64,000 bases of DNA from CAIKOD01 sp035505975 (GCA_035505975.1 DATJQJ010000055.1:1-64000); one strand, 5' to 3'; positions 51,221 through 60,896 are shown, counted from the first letter of the stretch. The notes: generated by a model from the letters alone, not told the origin. Program-made: numbers and translations.

Positions 51221-52267
51221 TCAGTCACTCCCGTAGTTTACACCGATGGATCTCCGTATATCGTAAGGTGGTTTTAAGACTCCGTTCTCGGTGATGATCG
51301 CCGATACCAGGGAAAGGGGTGTCGCATCGAATGCCGGATTAATCACCGGAACCCCGTCAGGTATCGTGACAGGACCGGGATATGCCGCGATCTCGTCACG
51401 CTTCCTCTCTTCGATCGTTATCCCTGATTCTGATGCCAATGGATCGAAGGTGGAACAGGGGGCTGCTACGAAAAAAGGAATATCGTGATACCGGGCACAG
51501 ACCGCATGCATATAAGTGCCGATTTTATTGAATACCGCATCAGATGTGATCCTGTCGGCACCAACGATCACATAATCTATTGACCGACGCCGCATCAGCA
51601 TCGCTGCGGTTGAATCGGTAATAACAGTGACCGGGATCCCGTCCTGGTCCAGTTCCCATGCCGTCAGCCTCGCTCCCTGGAGCAGGGGCCTGGTCTCGCA
51701 TGCGATCACCCGGACCGTCTTCCCGTCCCTGACCGCCGACCGTACAACCCCGAGTGCCGTACCCCATTCGCTGCATGCCAGCGCACCCGCGTTGCAATGG
51801 GTCAAAACCGTGCAGTCCCCTCGCAGCAGTGCCGCGCCGTGGTCTCCCAGGTTTCTGCACGTTGCTGCGTCCTCGCTTGCGACCTTCTGAGCTTCGGCAA
51901 GCGCAGTTCTCTTCAATTCTTCGATGGTTGAAGCAGCCGCGACCAGGTTCCGGACACGGTTTATCCCCCAGGACAGGTTAACGGCGGTCGGTCGCGTCGC
52001 ACAAAGCCATTCGGCGTCGCATTCCACTTTTTTTTTCAAGTCCTGCAATGATGCAGACGTACAGGTACGCGCCGAAAGTGCAACACCCATTGCTCCGGCC
52101 ACGCCGAGTGCAGGGGCACCCCGTATGGCAAGCGAACGGATAGCATCTCCCAATTGTGAGACCGTACTACAATAATCGATCCTGAATTCACAGGGGAGCT
52201 GCGTCTCGTCGATATATCCGATCCGCTCGGTCTCTTCTTCGTACCAGAGCGATTTCCGGGTTTTCAT
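51221..52267 (-). CDS. mtnA: S-methyl-5-thioribose-1-phosphate isomerase-like protein
   Basis: 348 residues, eIF2B-alpha-like Rossmann fold. Signatures: 'IRSLAIRGAPALGVAGAMGVALSA', 'TVLTHCNAGALACSEWGTALGVVRSA' with the catalytic Cys, 'VIACETRPLLQGARLTAWEL' and 'YVIVGADRI' with the catalytic Asp. These identify MtnA-type isomerases of methionine salvage. In archaea the same family includes ribose-1,5-bisphosphate isomerase; the 'NAGALAC' and 'GADRI' pattern favours MtnA. It sits between the HdrA-like gene (seven-base gap) and DUF116. Confidence 0.93.
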   Translation of the reverse strand: MKTRKSLWYEEETERIGYIDETQLPCEFRIDYCSTVSQLGDAIRSLAIRGAPALGVAGAMGVALSARTCTSASLQDLKKKVECDAEWLCATRPTAVNLSWGINRVRNLVAAASTIEELKRTALAEAQKVASEDAATCRNLGDHGAALLRGDCTVLTHCNAGALACSEWGTALGVVRSAVRDGKTVRVIACETRPLLQGARLTAWELDQDGIPVTVITDSTAAMLMRRRSIDYVIVGADRITSDAVFNKIGTYMHAVCARYHDIPFFVAAPCSTFDPLASESGITIEERKRDEIAAYPGPVTIPDGVPVINPAFDATPLSLVSAIITENGVLKPPYDIRRSIGVNYGSD

Positions 52268-52274
52268 GAATGGG

Positions 52275-53546
52275 TCATTCCCGAATACTCCCGATAAATG
52301 CTTTCATGGCAGCGGCACCGGCAATAGCGACGCAATCGGGAATATCCTTCGGAGCAACCGCCGTACCGGCAATATAGATCCCCGGACGGTTCGTCTCGAC
52401 CATGCCTACTTTTTCGTCGAGGGGTTTGAAGAACCCTGTCCTGTCCAGTGAAATCCCGAGTTTTTCTGCAAGTTCTGCCGATTGACCTGACGGTCCAAGG
52501 CCTACGGCGAGCACCACGAAGTCGGGATGGAGTTCTTCAACTTTTTGCGTCTCGCTGTCTTCGACGACCAGGACCATGGAATCGGGCATTCCCCCTATCT
52601 CGCCCGGTATTCCGCGAAGGAACCTGATACCCGCTTGTTCTGCCCTTAAACGGTACTCTTCGTAGCCTTTTCCATATGCCCGGACGTCCATGTAACAGAT
52701 CGTTACCGATGTTTCAGGGTGTTTCTCTTTTATCAGGATGGCATTTTTTATCGATGCCATACAGCAGACGCAGGAGCACCACGGCCGGTCGAGCTGCATA
52801 TCCCTTGAACCGACGCACTGTATGAATACGATCGCCCGGGGCTCCCGTCCATCTGTCAGGCGCCTCAGCTGTCCTCCTGTCGGACCGCTTGCATTGATCA
52901 TGCGCTCCAGTTCGAGGCTGGTGATCACATCAGGGAAATCAAGATAGTGAAATTGTCCTTTCTTTTTGGGATCGAATATCTGGTATCCGGTCGCGATAAT
53001 GATGCTCCCTGCCTGAATTTCTGTCGTTACCGGGGAATCTTCCTTTTTTACCGCCCCCGGAAGGCAGGCGTCGTAGCAGAGGCCGCACTCGATACAATGG
53101 TCCGGGTCCCTGATGACGATATCGGGGACTGCCTGGGGGTGAGGTTTATAAATTGCTTTTCTCACACCCATACCGGCATCAAATTCGTTATACACCTCCA
53201 CGGGACAGATCTCGATGCAGTCACCGCAGCCGTTGCAGAGCTCTTCGACGACGTACCGGGGTTTCTTCTTTAATGTAACAGTGAAGTTTCCTTTGGATCC
53301 TGCGACCTTTTCTATTTCGGTACAGGTATAGACCCTGATATTCGGGTGACGGTAGACGTCCACCATTTTTGGAGAGAGAATACACATCGAGCAGTCATTT
53401 GTCGGGAATGTCTTGTCGAGCTGTGACATATGACCCCCGATAGACGGTTCCCGTTCGATAAGGTATACCGTTATCCCATGGTCTGCAAGGTCGAGGGCTG
53501 CCTGGATCCCTGTCACCCCGGCTCCGATGATGAGTACACTATCCAT
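52275..53546 (-). CDS. HdrA-like FAD and [4Fe-4S] oxidoreductase
   Basis: 423 residues, related to heterodisulfide reductase subunit A but much shorter. The FAD dinucleotide motif is 'IIGAGVTGIQAALDLADHG'. The Cys motif 'NDCSMCILSPKM' is typical of HdrA. Two ferredoxin motifs follow, 'CNGCGDCIEICPVEVYN' and 'CIECGLCYDACLPGAV', then the HdrA-specific 'CVGSRDMQ...WCSCVCCMASIKNAILIKE'. The C-terminal ferredoxin and extra domains of full HdrA are missing. An ATG at 53546 starts the conserved region; it overlaps the gamma-CA-like gene by eight bases. Electron bifurcation cannot be inferred. Confidence 0.9.
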   Translation of the reverse strand: MDSVLIIGAGVTGIQAALDLADHGITVYLIEREPSIGGHMSQLDKTFPTNDCSMCILSPKMVDVYRHPNIRVYTCTEIEKVAGSKGNFTVTLKKKPRYVVEELCNGCGDCIEICPVEVYNEFDAGMGVRKAIYKPHPQAVPDIVIRDPDHCIECGLCYDACLPGAVKKEDSPVTTEIQAGSIIIATGYQIFDPKKKGQFHYLDFPDVITSLELERMINASGPTGGQLRRLTDGREPRAIVFIQCVGSRDMQLDRPWCSCVCCMASIKNAILIKEKHPETSVTICYMDVRAYGKGYEEYRLRAEQAGIRFLRGIPGEIGGMPDSMVLVVEDSETQKVEELHPDFVVLAVGLGPSGQSAELAEKLGISLDRTGFFKPLDEKVGMVETNRPGIYIAGTAVAPKDIPDCVAIAGAAAMKAFIGSIRE

Positions 53547-54030
53547 TGCGGTACTTCTTTGCAAGTTCGATGTAACTTTCTGCATTGGCGATAATTCCCC
53601 GATCCTGTTCTTCTGTTGTCTGCCTGATTACCTTTCCCGGCACACCGAGGACCACGGAATGGGGCGGTATCCGGGCCCCCTCCGTAACAACGGTCCCGGC
53701 ACCGAGAATAGAGTTCTTACCGACAACGGCGCCGTTCATCACGATTGCCCCCATCCCGACCAGGACTTCGTCTTCGATGGTGCAGCCATGGAGTATCGCT
53801 CCATGGCCCACCGATACCCGTTTCCCGATCAGGGCAGGAAACCCCTTGCTTGTATGGATTACGGCATTGTCCTGGATATTCGATCCTTCCCCGATCCGGA
53901 TCCGGTCCTTGTCTGCCCTGATGACTGCCCCGAACCACACGCTTACCTTTGCCGACAGTTCCACGTCCCCGAGAACCGTCGCGCCGGGAGCAACATATCC
54001 GGGGTTTCCCGCACCGTTATCCATACTCAT
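53539..54030 (-). CDS. gamma-carbonic-anhydrase-like left-handed beta-helix protein
   Basis: 163 residues of hexapeptide repeats. The three metal-ligand histidines are in 'QDNAVIHTSKG' and 'VGHGAILHGC', as in the Cam/CaiE/YrdA families. Short members of this family often lack the catalytic acidic loop and have unknown activity; the loop of Cam with proton-shuttle Glu is not seen here. Trimer expected. The stop overlaps the HdrA-like start by eight bases, so the genes are translationally coupled. It diverges from coaD, with 30 bases between the start codons. Confidence 0.88.
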   Translation of the reverse strand: MSMDNGAGNPGYVAPGATVLGDVELSAKVSVWFGAVIRADKDRIRIGEGSNIQDNAVIHTSKGFPALIGKRVSVGHGAILHGCTIEDEVLVGMGAIVMNGAVVGKNSILGAGTVVTEGARIPPHSVVLGVPGKVIRQTTEEQDRGIIANAESYIELAKKYRNG

Positions 54031-54060
54031 AATACTATAGCAGCTTAACTATCCTAATGA

Positions 54061-54525
54061 ATGAAGGTTATGGTCGGGGGCACGTTCGACCCGTTGCATG
54101 ATGGCCATAAACGGCTCCTGGCACGCTCTTTTGAACTGGCAGGGCCTTCGGGCATGGTGACGATCGGTCTTACCACCGATTCGTTCGCAAGCTCGAAACT
54201 TCATCCCGTAAGGCCGTTTGAAGAGAGACGGGAGAACCTCGTCAGATTTATTGAAGAGAAAGGGTACCGGACTCCCTGGAAGGTGGAGGCATTGTCAGAC
54301 CGTTTCGGTTCGGCACTCGTTGCAGATTTCGATGCTATTGTTGTCTCCGAAGAGACACTCCCTGTGGCGACCGAGATCAACAGACTGCGAAAAGAACGGG
54401 GCACTCAGAAAGTCGATATTCACCAGATTACCTGTGTCCTTGCAGAAGACGGACACTGGATATCGAGTACGAGGATCTACCGGGGAGAGATTGACGCCCA
54501 TGGTCATCTCATCAGCGACCGATAA
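54061..54525 (+). CDS. coaD: phosphopantetheine adenylyltransferase, archaeal CoaD
   Basis: 154 residues. Nucleotidyltransferase motif 'GGTFDPLHDGHKRLLARSFELA' (HxGH-type), then 'LTTDSFASSK' and the C-terminal 'WISSTRIYRGEID' (ISSTxI). These match the archaeal/eukaryotic branch of PPAT, which makes dephospho-CoA from 4'-phosphopantetheine and ATP. Length is typical. The gene diverges from gamma-CA and converges with pyrI. Confidence 0.94.
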   Translation: MKVMVGGTFDPLHDGHKRLLARSFELAGPSGMVTIGLTTDSFASSKLHPVRPFEERRENLVRFIEEKGYRTPWKVEALSDRFGSALVADFDAIVVSEETLPVATEINRLRKERGTQKVDIHQITCVLAEDGHWISSTRIYRGEIDAHGHLISDR

Positions 54526-54535
54526 AAAATAATCG

Positions 54536-55006
54536 TTATATCAGGTGCCCGGTCAGATCGTTCGTAATCAGCCAGTCGCAATACATGCAGTGGAGCCCAT
54601 TTGGCAGGACCTCGAACCTGCTGCTGATAGGTTCGTGTGCATTCGAGATGCAACCCGGGTTCGGGCATTTAACAACGCCGACGAGGAATTTCGGACGTTC
54701 GACACCGCTCTTTGAAAAAACCTTGAAATCGCGGATGATATTGATCGAGACTGCCGGTGCAATCAGGGAAATACGGTCCATCTCGTCTTTTTTCAGTTCC
54801 CTGTTCTCGATCTTTACGATATCCTTCTTCCCTATCTTACCGCTGGTGACATTTGTTGCGACACTTACCGATTCCGTGGTCGTGCCGGTAATCCCGATTA
54901 TCTTCAGGACGTTCAGTGCTTCTCCCGCGGTGATATGATCGATGACAGTGCCCCGCCTGATCGGGCTGATCAGCAGTCCCTCTGTAGGACGCGTTTCCCT
55001 TCTCAT
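54536..55006 (-). CDS. pyrI: aspartate carbamoyltransferase regulatory chain PyrI
   Basis: 156 residues. N-terminal allosteric domain 'GTVIDHITAGEALNVLKIIGI' and C-terminal zinc domain with four Cys in 'VKCPNPGCISN' and 'LHCMYCDW'. It forms the dodecameric ATCase with PyrB and mediates CTP/ATP control. Start overlaps the pyrB stop by four bases, giving a pyrBI operon. Normal family length. Confidence 0.97.
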   Translation of the reverse strand: MRRETRPTEGLLISPIRRGTVIDHITAGEALNVLKIIGITGTTTESVSVATNVTSGKIGKKDIVKIENRELKKDEMDRISLIAPAVSINIIRDFKVFSKSGVERPKFLVGVVKCPNPGCISNAHEPISSRFEVLPNGLHCMYCDWLITNDLTGHLI

Positions 55007-55899
55007 TTCATTACCTCTTCAAGCATCGCCATCCTCACCGGGACGCCGTTTCTCGACTGGACAAAATAACGGGCATAGGGAAGGTCGTCCACCGCGGGAT
55101 CGATCTCGTCGACCCTGGGCAGGGGATGAAGGACGATCAGGTGCGGGCGGACATCCTGCAATAATTCGGGAGTAACCCGGTAACTTGAAGCGACATCGAA
55201 ATAAGAAGCAGAATCCGGGAACCGTTCCCTCTGGATTCGTGTAACGTAGAGGACGTCCAGACACCGGATTATCTCTTCGACTTCTTCGTGTTCCACGACT
55301 TCGGTGCCGCGTTCGCGGAGTTCCATGACCAGGGCCGGGGGGAGTTCGAGACCGGTCGGAGAGATTACGTGGATCCTGCTCCGGTAGAGGGAAAGTGCAT
55401 AGGCAAGGGAATGGGCAGTCCTGCCGTATCTCAAATCCCCGATCAGACCTATATCGATGCCGTCGAGGGGCATCGACTGCTGGATCGTGTACAGGTCGAG
55501 AAGTGTCTGCGAGGGATGCTGACCTGCACCGTCACCGGCATTGATCACCGGGACCGTCGCAAATTCTGAGGCAAGCCGGGCTGCCCCCTCCTTCGGGTGC
55601 CGCAGCACGATCGCATCGGCGTACCCGCTGACGACACGGATGGTATCAGCCAGGGTCTCTCCCTTGGCCATGGAGCTCGCCTCGACGCTCCCTACCGATA
55701 ACGAAGTGCCGCCCAGGCGTGCCATGGCGGCTTCGAACGACATCCGTGTCCGGGTGCTCGGTTCGAAAAAGAGGAGAGCGAGGACCTTGTCCTTTAATGC
55801 ATCGGGACTATATTCCCGGGAGGCAATCCGGGCCGCCTGTCCGATCAGTTTGTCGATAAACGGCCGGTCGAGGTCACGGATCGATATAATATGTTTCAT
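55003..55899 (-). CDS. pyrB: aspartate carbamoyltransferase catalytic chain PyrB
   Basis: 298 residues. It condenses carbamoyl phosphate and aspartate in pyrimidine synthesis. Carbamoyl-phosphate motif 'FFEPSTRTRMSFEAAM', 'HPSQTLLDLYTIQQ', 'DLRYGRTAHSLAYAL', 'YVTRIQRERFP' and 'HPLPRVDEIDPAVD'. Followed by pyrI with ATGA-type overlap. All catalytic residues are present. Confidence 0.97.
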   Translation of the reverse strand: MKHIISIRDLDRPFIDKLIGQAARIASREYSPDALKDKVLALLFFEPSTRTRMSFEAAMARLGGTSLSVGSVEASSMAKGETLADTIRVVSGYADAIVLRHPKEGAARLASEFATVPVINAGDGAGQHPSQTLLDLYTIQQSMPLDGIDIGLIGDLRYGRTAHSLAYALSLYRSRIHVISPTGLELPPALVMELRERGTEVVEHEEVEEIIRCLDVLYVTRIQRERFPDSASYFDVASSYRVTPELLQDVRPHLIVLHPLPRVDEIDPAVDDLPYARYFVQSRNGVPVRMAMLEEVMK

Positions 55900-56141
55900 T
55901 CAACAGTCCCCTCGCCACGTACCTGTCTCATCCTTTCTCCGGGTCGTCCCGGAGCCGGACAGCCCGATGTGTATTTCAGCTCACGGTCCCCGGGGTAAAC
56001 CACGTACTGGTATTGTCCTGCCATTATTATCAAGATATAGCATTACTGCCGGGAAAGCTAAACAGGAGGCAGGCCGGGACCTGACCTCGCCTTAAACGTT
56101 TCTCCCTGACGGCACAGGGTCGGGATTGCAGAAAAGAACGA
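55900..56141. other. intergenic, pyrB promoter region
   Basis: About 240 bases with no supported gene. A short AT-rich element around 56035-56055 is probably the pyrBI promoter. Confidence 0.35.
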
Positions 56142-56876
56142 TCAATCTGCCGGCGGCTGGTAAATGGTCCTGGTATAGGAATCTATCTGGGACATCATGT
56201 CGTCAAGTTCGCGTTTATCGCTTGCGATCTGGTCCCGGTACTTGCTCGGGTAATCTCCAGGGTCTTTCGAATTGACGAGGTCCAGGGCGTCCATCACGGT
56301 CAGCTTGGCATTCCTGATCTCGGACTTCAGCATAACCGGGTCACGCATGTTTGCATACTGTGTTGCGTGCAGCATTTCTGAAAGAGTCTGGTACTTCAAT
56401 ATCGTGTAATTTGTCATCAGGATGAGAGTACGTGTCTCGTTCTGCTCGTCGGGCGTCGAAGGTTGCAGCGCCTCGAGATCGCTCCTGATCGCACTTAGGT
56501 TATTAACAGTTGCCGGGAGGAGGGAATACCTTAAATAATTGATATCGTCGCTTTTCGAGAGGTCCAGAGTGAGGTAGCGGGTCGTCAGGTCCATATTGAT
56601 CACCCGGAAGGTCCTCCAGTCGGCGTCCAGGGTCGCACGGATACCTGATTCATTGTGAACCAAATCAGGGCTTCCCGTCCAGGTACTATTGACAATAACC
56701 GACGAATTGGTAATGGATGCCTCAGTGTTATTCGTCCCGGTGGAATTTCCCGGAATCTTGTTCTGGTTCTCCAGGGCCCCTGCAGGGCTTCCGGTGCAGC
56801 CTGAAAGCAGGACAAATAAGAACAGCAGGAGAATGCAACAGACAAGTAGATATTTCCTGCAATTCAGCATATTCAT
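56142..56876 (-). CDS. secreted lipoprotein, function unknown
   Basis: 244 residues. Signal peptide with lipobox 'VLLSGC' (about residue 27) predicts a lipid-anchored extracytoplasmic protein. An Asn/Thr/Ser-rich linker with many glycosylation sequons (30-75) follows. The mature part is mostly helical: 'TRYLTLDLSKSDDINYLRYSLLP', 'LKSEIRNAKLTVMDALDLV' and 'SDKRELDDMMSQIDSYTRTI'. No family recognised. The ATG at 56876 or 56870 fits better than the frame start at 56933. Confidence 0.7.
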   Translation of the reverse strand: MNMLNCRKYLLVCCILLLFLFVLLSGCTGSPAGALENQNKIPGNSTGTNNTEASITNSSVIVNSTWTGSPDLVHNESGIRATLDADWRTFRVINMDLTTRYLTLDLSKSDDINYLRYSLLPATVNNLSAIRSDLEALQPSTPDEQNETRTLILMTNYTILKYQTLSEMLHATQYANMRDPVMLKSEIRNAKLTVMDALDLVNSKDPGDYPSKYRDQIASDKRELDDMMSQIDSYTRTIYQPPAD

Positions 56877-57119
56877 GCCATAATTTCTTCTGCTGTTCCC
56901 CAATAAACTTATGTCACCTGCCAATTCCGGCAAAAATTCCGGGCTATTATTGATGCAAAAGTCTGCTGATTTTTTCCCTTATCCCCGGGTTAACATGGGA
57001 GGCGTTCTGACCGGAAAGATAGGGATATACTTATATCACGACGTATGGCGTATCAAAGCAATGGAGAAACAGCAGGAAATCGTGTTCCGGCAGAAGGATC
57101 ACTGGCCGGGCACGCATCA

Positions 57120-58631
57120 TTATTTATTGCTATTTGTCCCTTTTCCCGGGATGGCGACCCGCGTATCCCGCGTTACGAGAAGGTTATAGGAGTCGTGACG
57201 GGAGTTGTATCTGACGAGAACGCCCGACAACACGATGGCCCCCCCGTACGGTACGGAACCGAGCACCTTGTTTCCTGCAGAACTGTTGTACGACGGGAGG
57301 ACGATATAAACAGGTTTCTGGGGAGAACCATCGCAAATTTTCCATAAATGGGTCCGCATGTTCCCGAGGTCGCCTGACATTACCGCCCCGGAGACATTAA
57401 TCTTTTTCCCGACATGGCGGGATAAACTCGACAGCAATGCGGTTTTCCGGTCACGGGCTCGGATATCTGCCGCGACTTGCGATGAACCTTTTTTCAACAC
57501 TGCAAAAGAGAACTTGATGTCCGTATTCAGGAAACGGTAGTATTCCTGATGATCGGCGACCGCTTCCATAAGCCGGGTCGGCAAAACCGGTGATTTTTCT
57601 ACAAAACTCCAGCAGCGTTCCGGCCTGCACTGTTTCGTTGACCCGGGAAGACACGGCGAGATCACGGTGATCCCGGTTTTCCGCGAAATCACAGCGGCAA
57701 GCTCCCTCAGTCCGACCGAGTTCGACAGGTCGGCCGGTTCGACAATCAGGACAATGCCCGTCGGCGAGAGTAGTTCTGCAAACCTGCCGACAATTCCTGC
57801 ACGTTCCGGTATCGTCAGCCCGGAAAGTTCATTCAGAACGTTCTGAAATACCAGCAGGTCGATATTTCCGGGGATCCGGCCTGCGTCCGGGTTCCTGATA
57901 TCGCTTTCAACGGCTGGATAAACAACTACCGATTTGTTGCCCTCCGAAAACCCGGAAGACAGGAACGTATACGCTTCCCGCTGCTCCCCGGACAGTTCGA
58001 GGGCAGATATTTCGGCCGTCCCATGACCTGAACGGCCAAGAAAATCTGTTAGCGCCATGGTTGCCGCACCGGGACCGCTTCCGGCATCAAGGACGGTCAT
58101 ATGTTCAGGTAATAATCCCATTCCGGCAAGCATCAGCAGGATGTGCTCGAACTGGACATAATAAACAGGGAACTGGTACGCAAGGTATGCAAACGTCCGG
58201 TATCCCTTCTCGTACCTGACCCTCTTTTTCGCACCCTCATGCCAGTATTCCCCCTTCTGGGCCATTACGGCAGACCTGATCCGTTCCAGCGTCAGGGGGT
58301 CCTGCCATTCCTTTCCCGTCTTTTTCCTGATGTAGGCACCGATTAGCATCTGTATTTTATCGGGAATTTCCGGACGAGCGAGATAGGCATTTACTTTAGA
58401 TCGCTCTTTATCGGAAAGGACGAACAGAATGGGATCGCTTCTCTTTATCAGGTAATCGGTCCCGGATTTTTCCACCTCGATTCCGAATCCCCGCAACACG
58501 GGTATAACCGTTTCTATCCTTCTCCTTGCGGACTCCCCGATAGCACCCGCCGGAAAGAGTTCAGAAAATAAAAATACCGGTTTTTCCCGTGATTTTATCA
58601 ATATTGCGCCGGGAATTTCAGGGTCCTTCAT
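57120..58631 (-). CDS. Rsm22 family methyltransferase-like protein
   Basis: 503 residues. The central methyltransferase domain (about 185-340) has motif I 'VLDAGSGPGAATMALTDFL' and 'LLVFQNVLNELS'. Rsm22/METTL17 hallmark cysteines are in the following region: 'CLPGSTKQCRPERCWSF' with four cysteines in about 20 residues. These ligate an iron-sulfur cluster in mitochondrial METTL17. The C-terminus is a small OB-like domain ending 'TRDTRVAIPGK'. Family members act on the small ribosomal subunit. The frame opens at GTG 58652; I use the ATG at 58631 after GGGGAG. Confidence 0.85.
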   Translation of the reverse strand: MKDPEIPGAILIKSREKPVFLFSELFPAGAIGESARRRIETVIPVLRGFGIEVEKSGTDYLIKRSDPILFVLSDKERSKVNAYLARPEIPDKIQMLIGAYIRKKTGKEWQDPLTLERIRSAVMAQKGEYWHEGAKKRVRYEKGYRTFAYLAYQFPVYYVQFEHILLMLAGMGLLPEHMTVLDAGSGPGAATMALTDFLGRSGHGTAEISALELSGEQREAYTFLSSGFSEGNKSVVVYPAVESDIRNPDAGRIPGNIDLLVFQNVLNELSGLTIPERAGIVGRFAELLSPTGIVLIVEPADLSNSVGLRELAAVISRKTGITVISPCLPGSTKQCRPERCWSFVEKSPVLPTRLMEAVADHQEYYRFLNTDIKFSFAVLKKGSSQVAADIRARDRKTALLSSLSRHVGKKINVSGAVMSGDLGNMRTHLWKICDGSPQKPVYIVLPSYNSSAGNKVLGSVPYGGAIVLSGVLVRYNSRHDSYNLLVTRDTRVAIPGKGTNSNK

Positions 58632-58832
58632 CTCCCCATATATTCTTATCACACCGGATAATAGTTACCAAAATGACGAGTCTGATGAGACCCATAAAGG
58701 CCGAAAATGAACAGGAATTTACCCGACTTTGTGAGTCGCTGAAACCTGGCGGCCGGAATCATCATAATATCCGTAATCGTATGACCTTAAGAGGAATAAG
58801 ATGAAAAATCGCTGCGACGGAAGGACCCCCTT

Positions 58833-60896
58833 ATGACGAACAAACTGCTCCCCTTGCCCGACGGTTACGCACTACTCAAAACAATGGGAGTACCTGTCCC
58901 CGACCATGGCATGACGGCCGACAGGAAATCAGCAGAAGACATTGCTGAACGGATAGGGTTTCCTCTTGTCATGAAGATCGTCTCGCCCGGGGTTGTCCAT
59001 AAAGCTGATGTCGGTGGCGTCATCACCGGCATCAATAATGCGACGAATGCAGGGGAAGCATTCGATCGGATCGTCAGTAATGTGAAGGCCCGTCTTCCTG
59101 GAGCAGAAATTTCCGGCGTGCTTGTCGAGAAACAGGTGCAACCGGGCCTCGAAATAATTATCGGAGGGAGGACAGACCCGTCGTTTGGTAAAATCCTGAC
59201 CATCGGCCTTGGCGGGACATTTGTCGAAATATTCCGGGATTTCCAGATCCGTGTCCTCCCGGTCAACGAGTCCGAAACGTCAGCGATGATACACGCCCTT
59301 GCAGGCTACCCGCTTATCGCAGGGTACAGGGCGGGCCCGCCCCTTGACGAAACTGCCCTGAAATCGACAATTTCTTCGATCGCCTCGAATTTTTTCCGAT
59401 CAAATACCATCACAGAATTCGACATCAATCCCCTCGTACTCCACCAGACCGGATTAATCGCTGTCGATGCCCGGTTCTATGTCACTGACGTTTTGGAAGA
59501 GCCCCCTGCCAGCAACCCGGAGGAGATGGACCCGGGGTTGCTGTATCCGCAATCAATCGCGGTCGTCGGAGCTTCAGACGACCCGGAAAAGGTCGGTTAT
59601 GCGGTATTACGAAATCTCCTCCCGTTTCCCGGGGACCTCTACCCGGTCAATCCACACCACGAAGTGATCCTGGGCAGAGCGGCATCCTCTTCTGTGGATG
59701 CGATACCCGGGCCGGTAGACCTTGCCGTTATTGCAATTCCGGCGACCGGCGTGGTTAAGGTCATCGACGACCTCGGCAGGAAGGGGGTCAGGATTGTTAT
59801 CGTCGTTTCATCGGGATTCAGGGAATCCGGCCCGGACGGGGTATTACGCGAGAAGGAACTAATGGAACACGCCAGGTCATGGGGAATGAGACTTGTCGGA
59901 CCGAATACCCTCGGTATCATGCTGCCCCATAAAAAAATCAATACGACCTTCGATCCGATCAGTGCAAGGCCTGGGCACATCGGCTTCATTTCACAGAGCG
60001 GGGCCATTATCACGACGATCGTGGACTGGAGCCTTCCCGAAAAGATCGGGTTCTCCGCAGTGATCAGTGTCGGTAACCAGGCAGACCTCGGTTTTGTCGA
60101 CTACCTGAAATTTGTCAGTGCCGATCCCGACACCCGGGCAATAATTCTCTACATCGAAGAGATCAGGGATGGAAAAAATTTTCTCAGGGTCGTAACTGAC
60201 GTCGCCATGAAAAAACCGGTGATTGCACTCAAATCGGGTTCTTCGCAGAAGGGGACACAGGCTGCGTCCTCGCATACCGGTTCGCTTGCCGGGAATTACG
60301 CAGTGTACCAGGCGGCATTCCAGCAGGCAGGAGTCATATCCGTAACATCTCTCCAGGATGCTTTTTCTGTTGCAGAACTTCTGGCATCCGAGGGTTACCC
60401 GGAGGGCAACCGTGCATTGATCGTTACGGCTGCAGGAGGGTTCGCGGTTCTTGCCTCCGATTATGCCGATCGGTTCGGAATCGACCTGATCGAACTTTCC
60501 GGGACCTTTTTCGACGATCTGGACGCACTACTTCCCGAGACTTGGAGTCACGAAAATCCTGTCGACATTATCGGCGATTCGGGGGCAGGGCGATATGCGC
60601 GGACTTTCGATGTCCTTATCCAGCACCAGGACGAATGGGATATCGCTTTCGTCATCGCCGTCCCGTCCGCAGTGCTCGATCCCGGCCTCCTTGCCCAGGA
60701 GATTGTCAGGTTCTCGAAAAGCACTCAAAAGATGACAGTCGGCTGCCTCCTCGGCGGGGACAGCATGAAACAGGGGATTGGGATACTCAGGGATAACAGG
60801 ATCCCGAATTACGGAGACATCGAGGAAGCCTTTAAGGCCGTAGGATTGATAGTCAGGAGCAGGCATTGTTGCGGAAGGCCGGACGACCGGAAATAA
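58833..60896 (+). CDS. ADP-forming acetyl/acyl-CoA synthetase, beta-alpha fusion
   Basis: 687 residues. The N-terminal half (about 1-225) is an ATP-grasp domain ('RIGFPLVMKIVSPGVVHKADVGGVITGI', 'GLEIIIGGRTDPSFGKILTIGLGGTFVEI'). The C-terminal half (about 235-680) has CoA-binding ('IAVVGASDDPEKVGYAVLRNLL') and succinyl-CoA-ligase-like domains with the phospho-His in 'QAASSHTGSLAGN'. It converts acyl-CoA, ADP and phosphate to acid, CoA and ATP, or the reverse. The beta-before-alpha order is one of the known permutations. Substrate chain length is not predictable. GGAAGGA precedes the start. Confidence 0.9.
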   Translation: MTNKLLPLPDGYALLKTMGVPVPDHGMTADRKSAEDIAERIGFPLVMKIVSPGVVHKADVGGVITGINNATNAGEAFDRIVSNVKARLPGAEISGVLVEKQVQPGLEIIIGGRTDPSFGKILTIGLGGTFVEIFRDFQIRVLPVNESETSAMIHALAGYPLIAGYRAGPPLDETALKSTISSIASNFFRSNTITEFDINPLVLHQTGLIAVDARFYVTDVLEEPPASNPEEMDPGLLYPQSIAVVGASDDPEKVGYAVLRNLLPFPGDLYPVNPHHEVILGRAASSSVDAIPGPVDLAVIAIPATGVVKVIDDLGRKGVRIVIVVSSGFRESGPDGVLREKELMEHARSWGMRLVGPNTLGIMLPHKKINTTFDPISARPGHIGFISQSGAIITTIVDWSLPEKIGFSAVISVGNQADLGFVDYLKFVSADPDTRAIILYIEEIRDGKNFLRVVTDVAMKKPVIALKSGSSQKGTQAASSHTGSLAGNYAVYQAAFQQAGVISVTSLQDAFSVAELLASEGYPEGNRALIVTAAGGFAVLASDYADRFGIDLIELSGTFFDDLDALLPETWSHENPVDIIGDSGAGRYARTFDVLIQHQDEWDIAFVIAVPSAVLDPGLLAQEIVRFSKSTQKMTVGCLLGGDSMKQGIGILRDNRIPNYGDIEEAFKAVGLIVRSRHCCGRPDDRK

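Noticed and set aside
52275..53546. Full heterodisulfide reductase HdrA
   Set aside because: The gene lacks the length and C-terminal domains of HdrA, and no hdrB or hdrC lies nearby, so only an HdrA-like label is justified.
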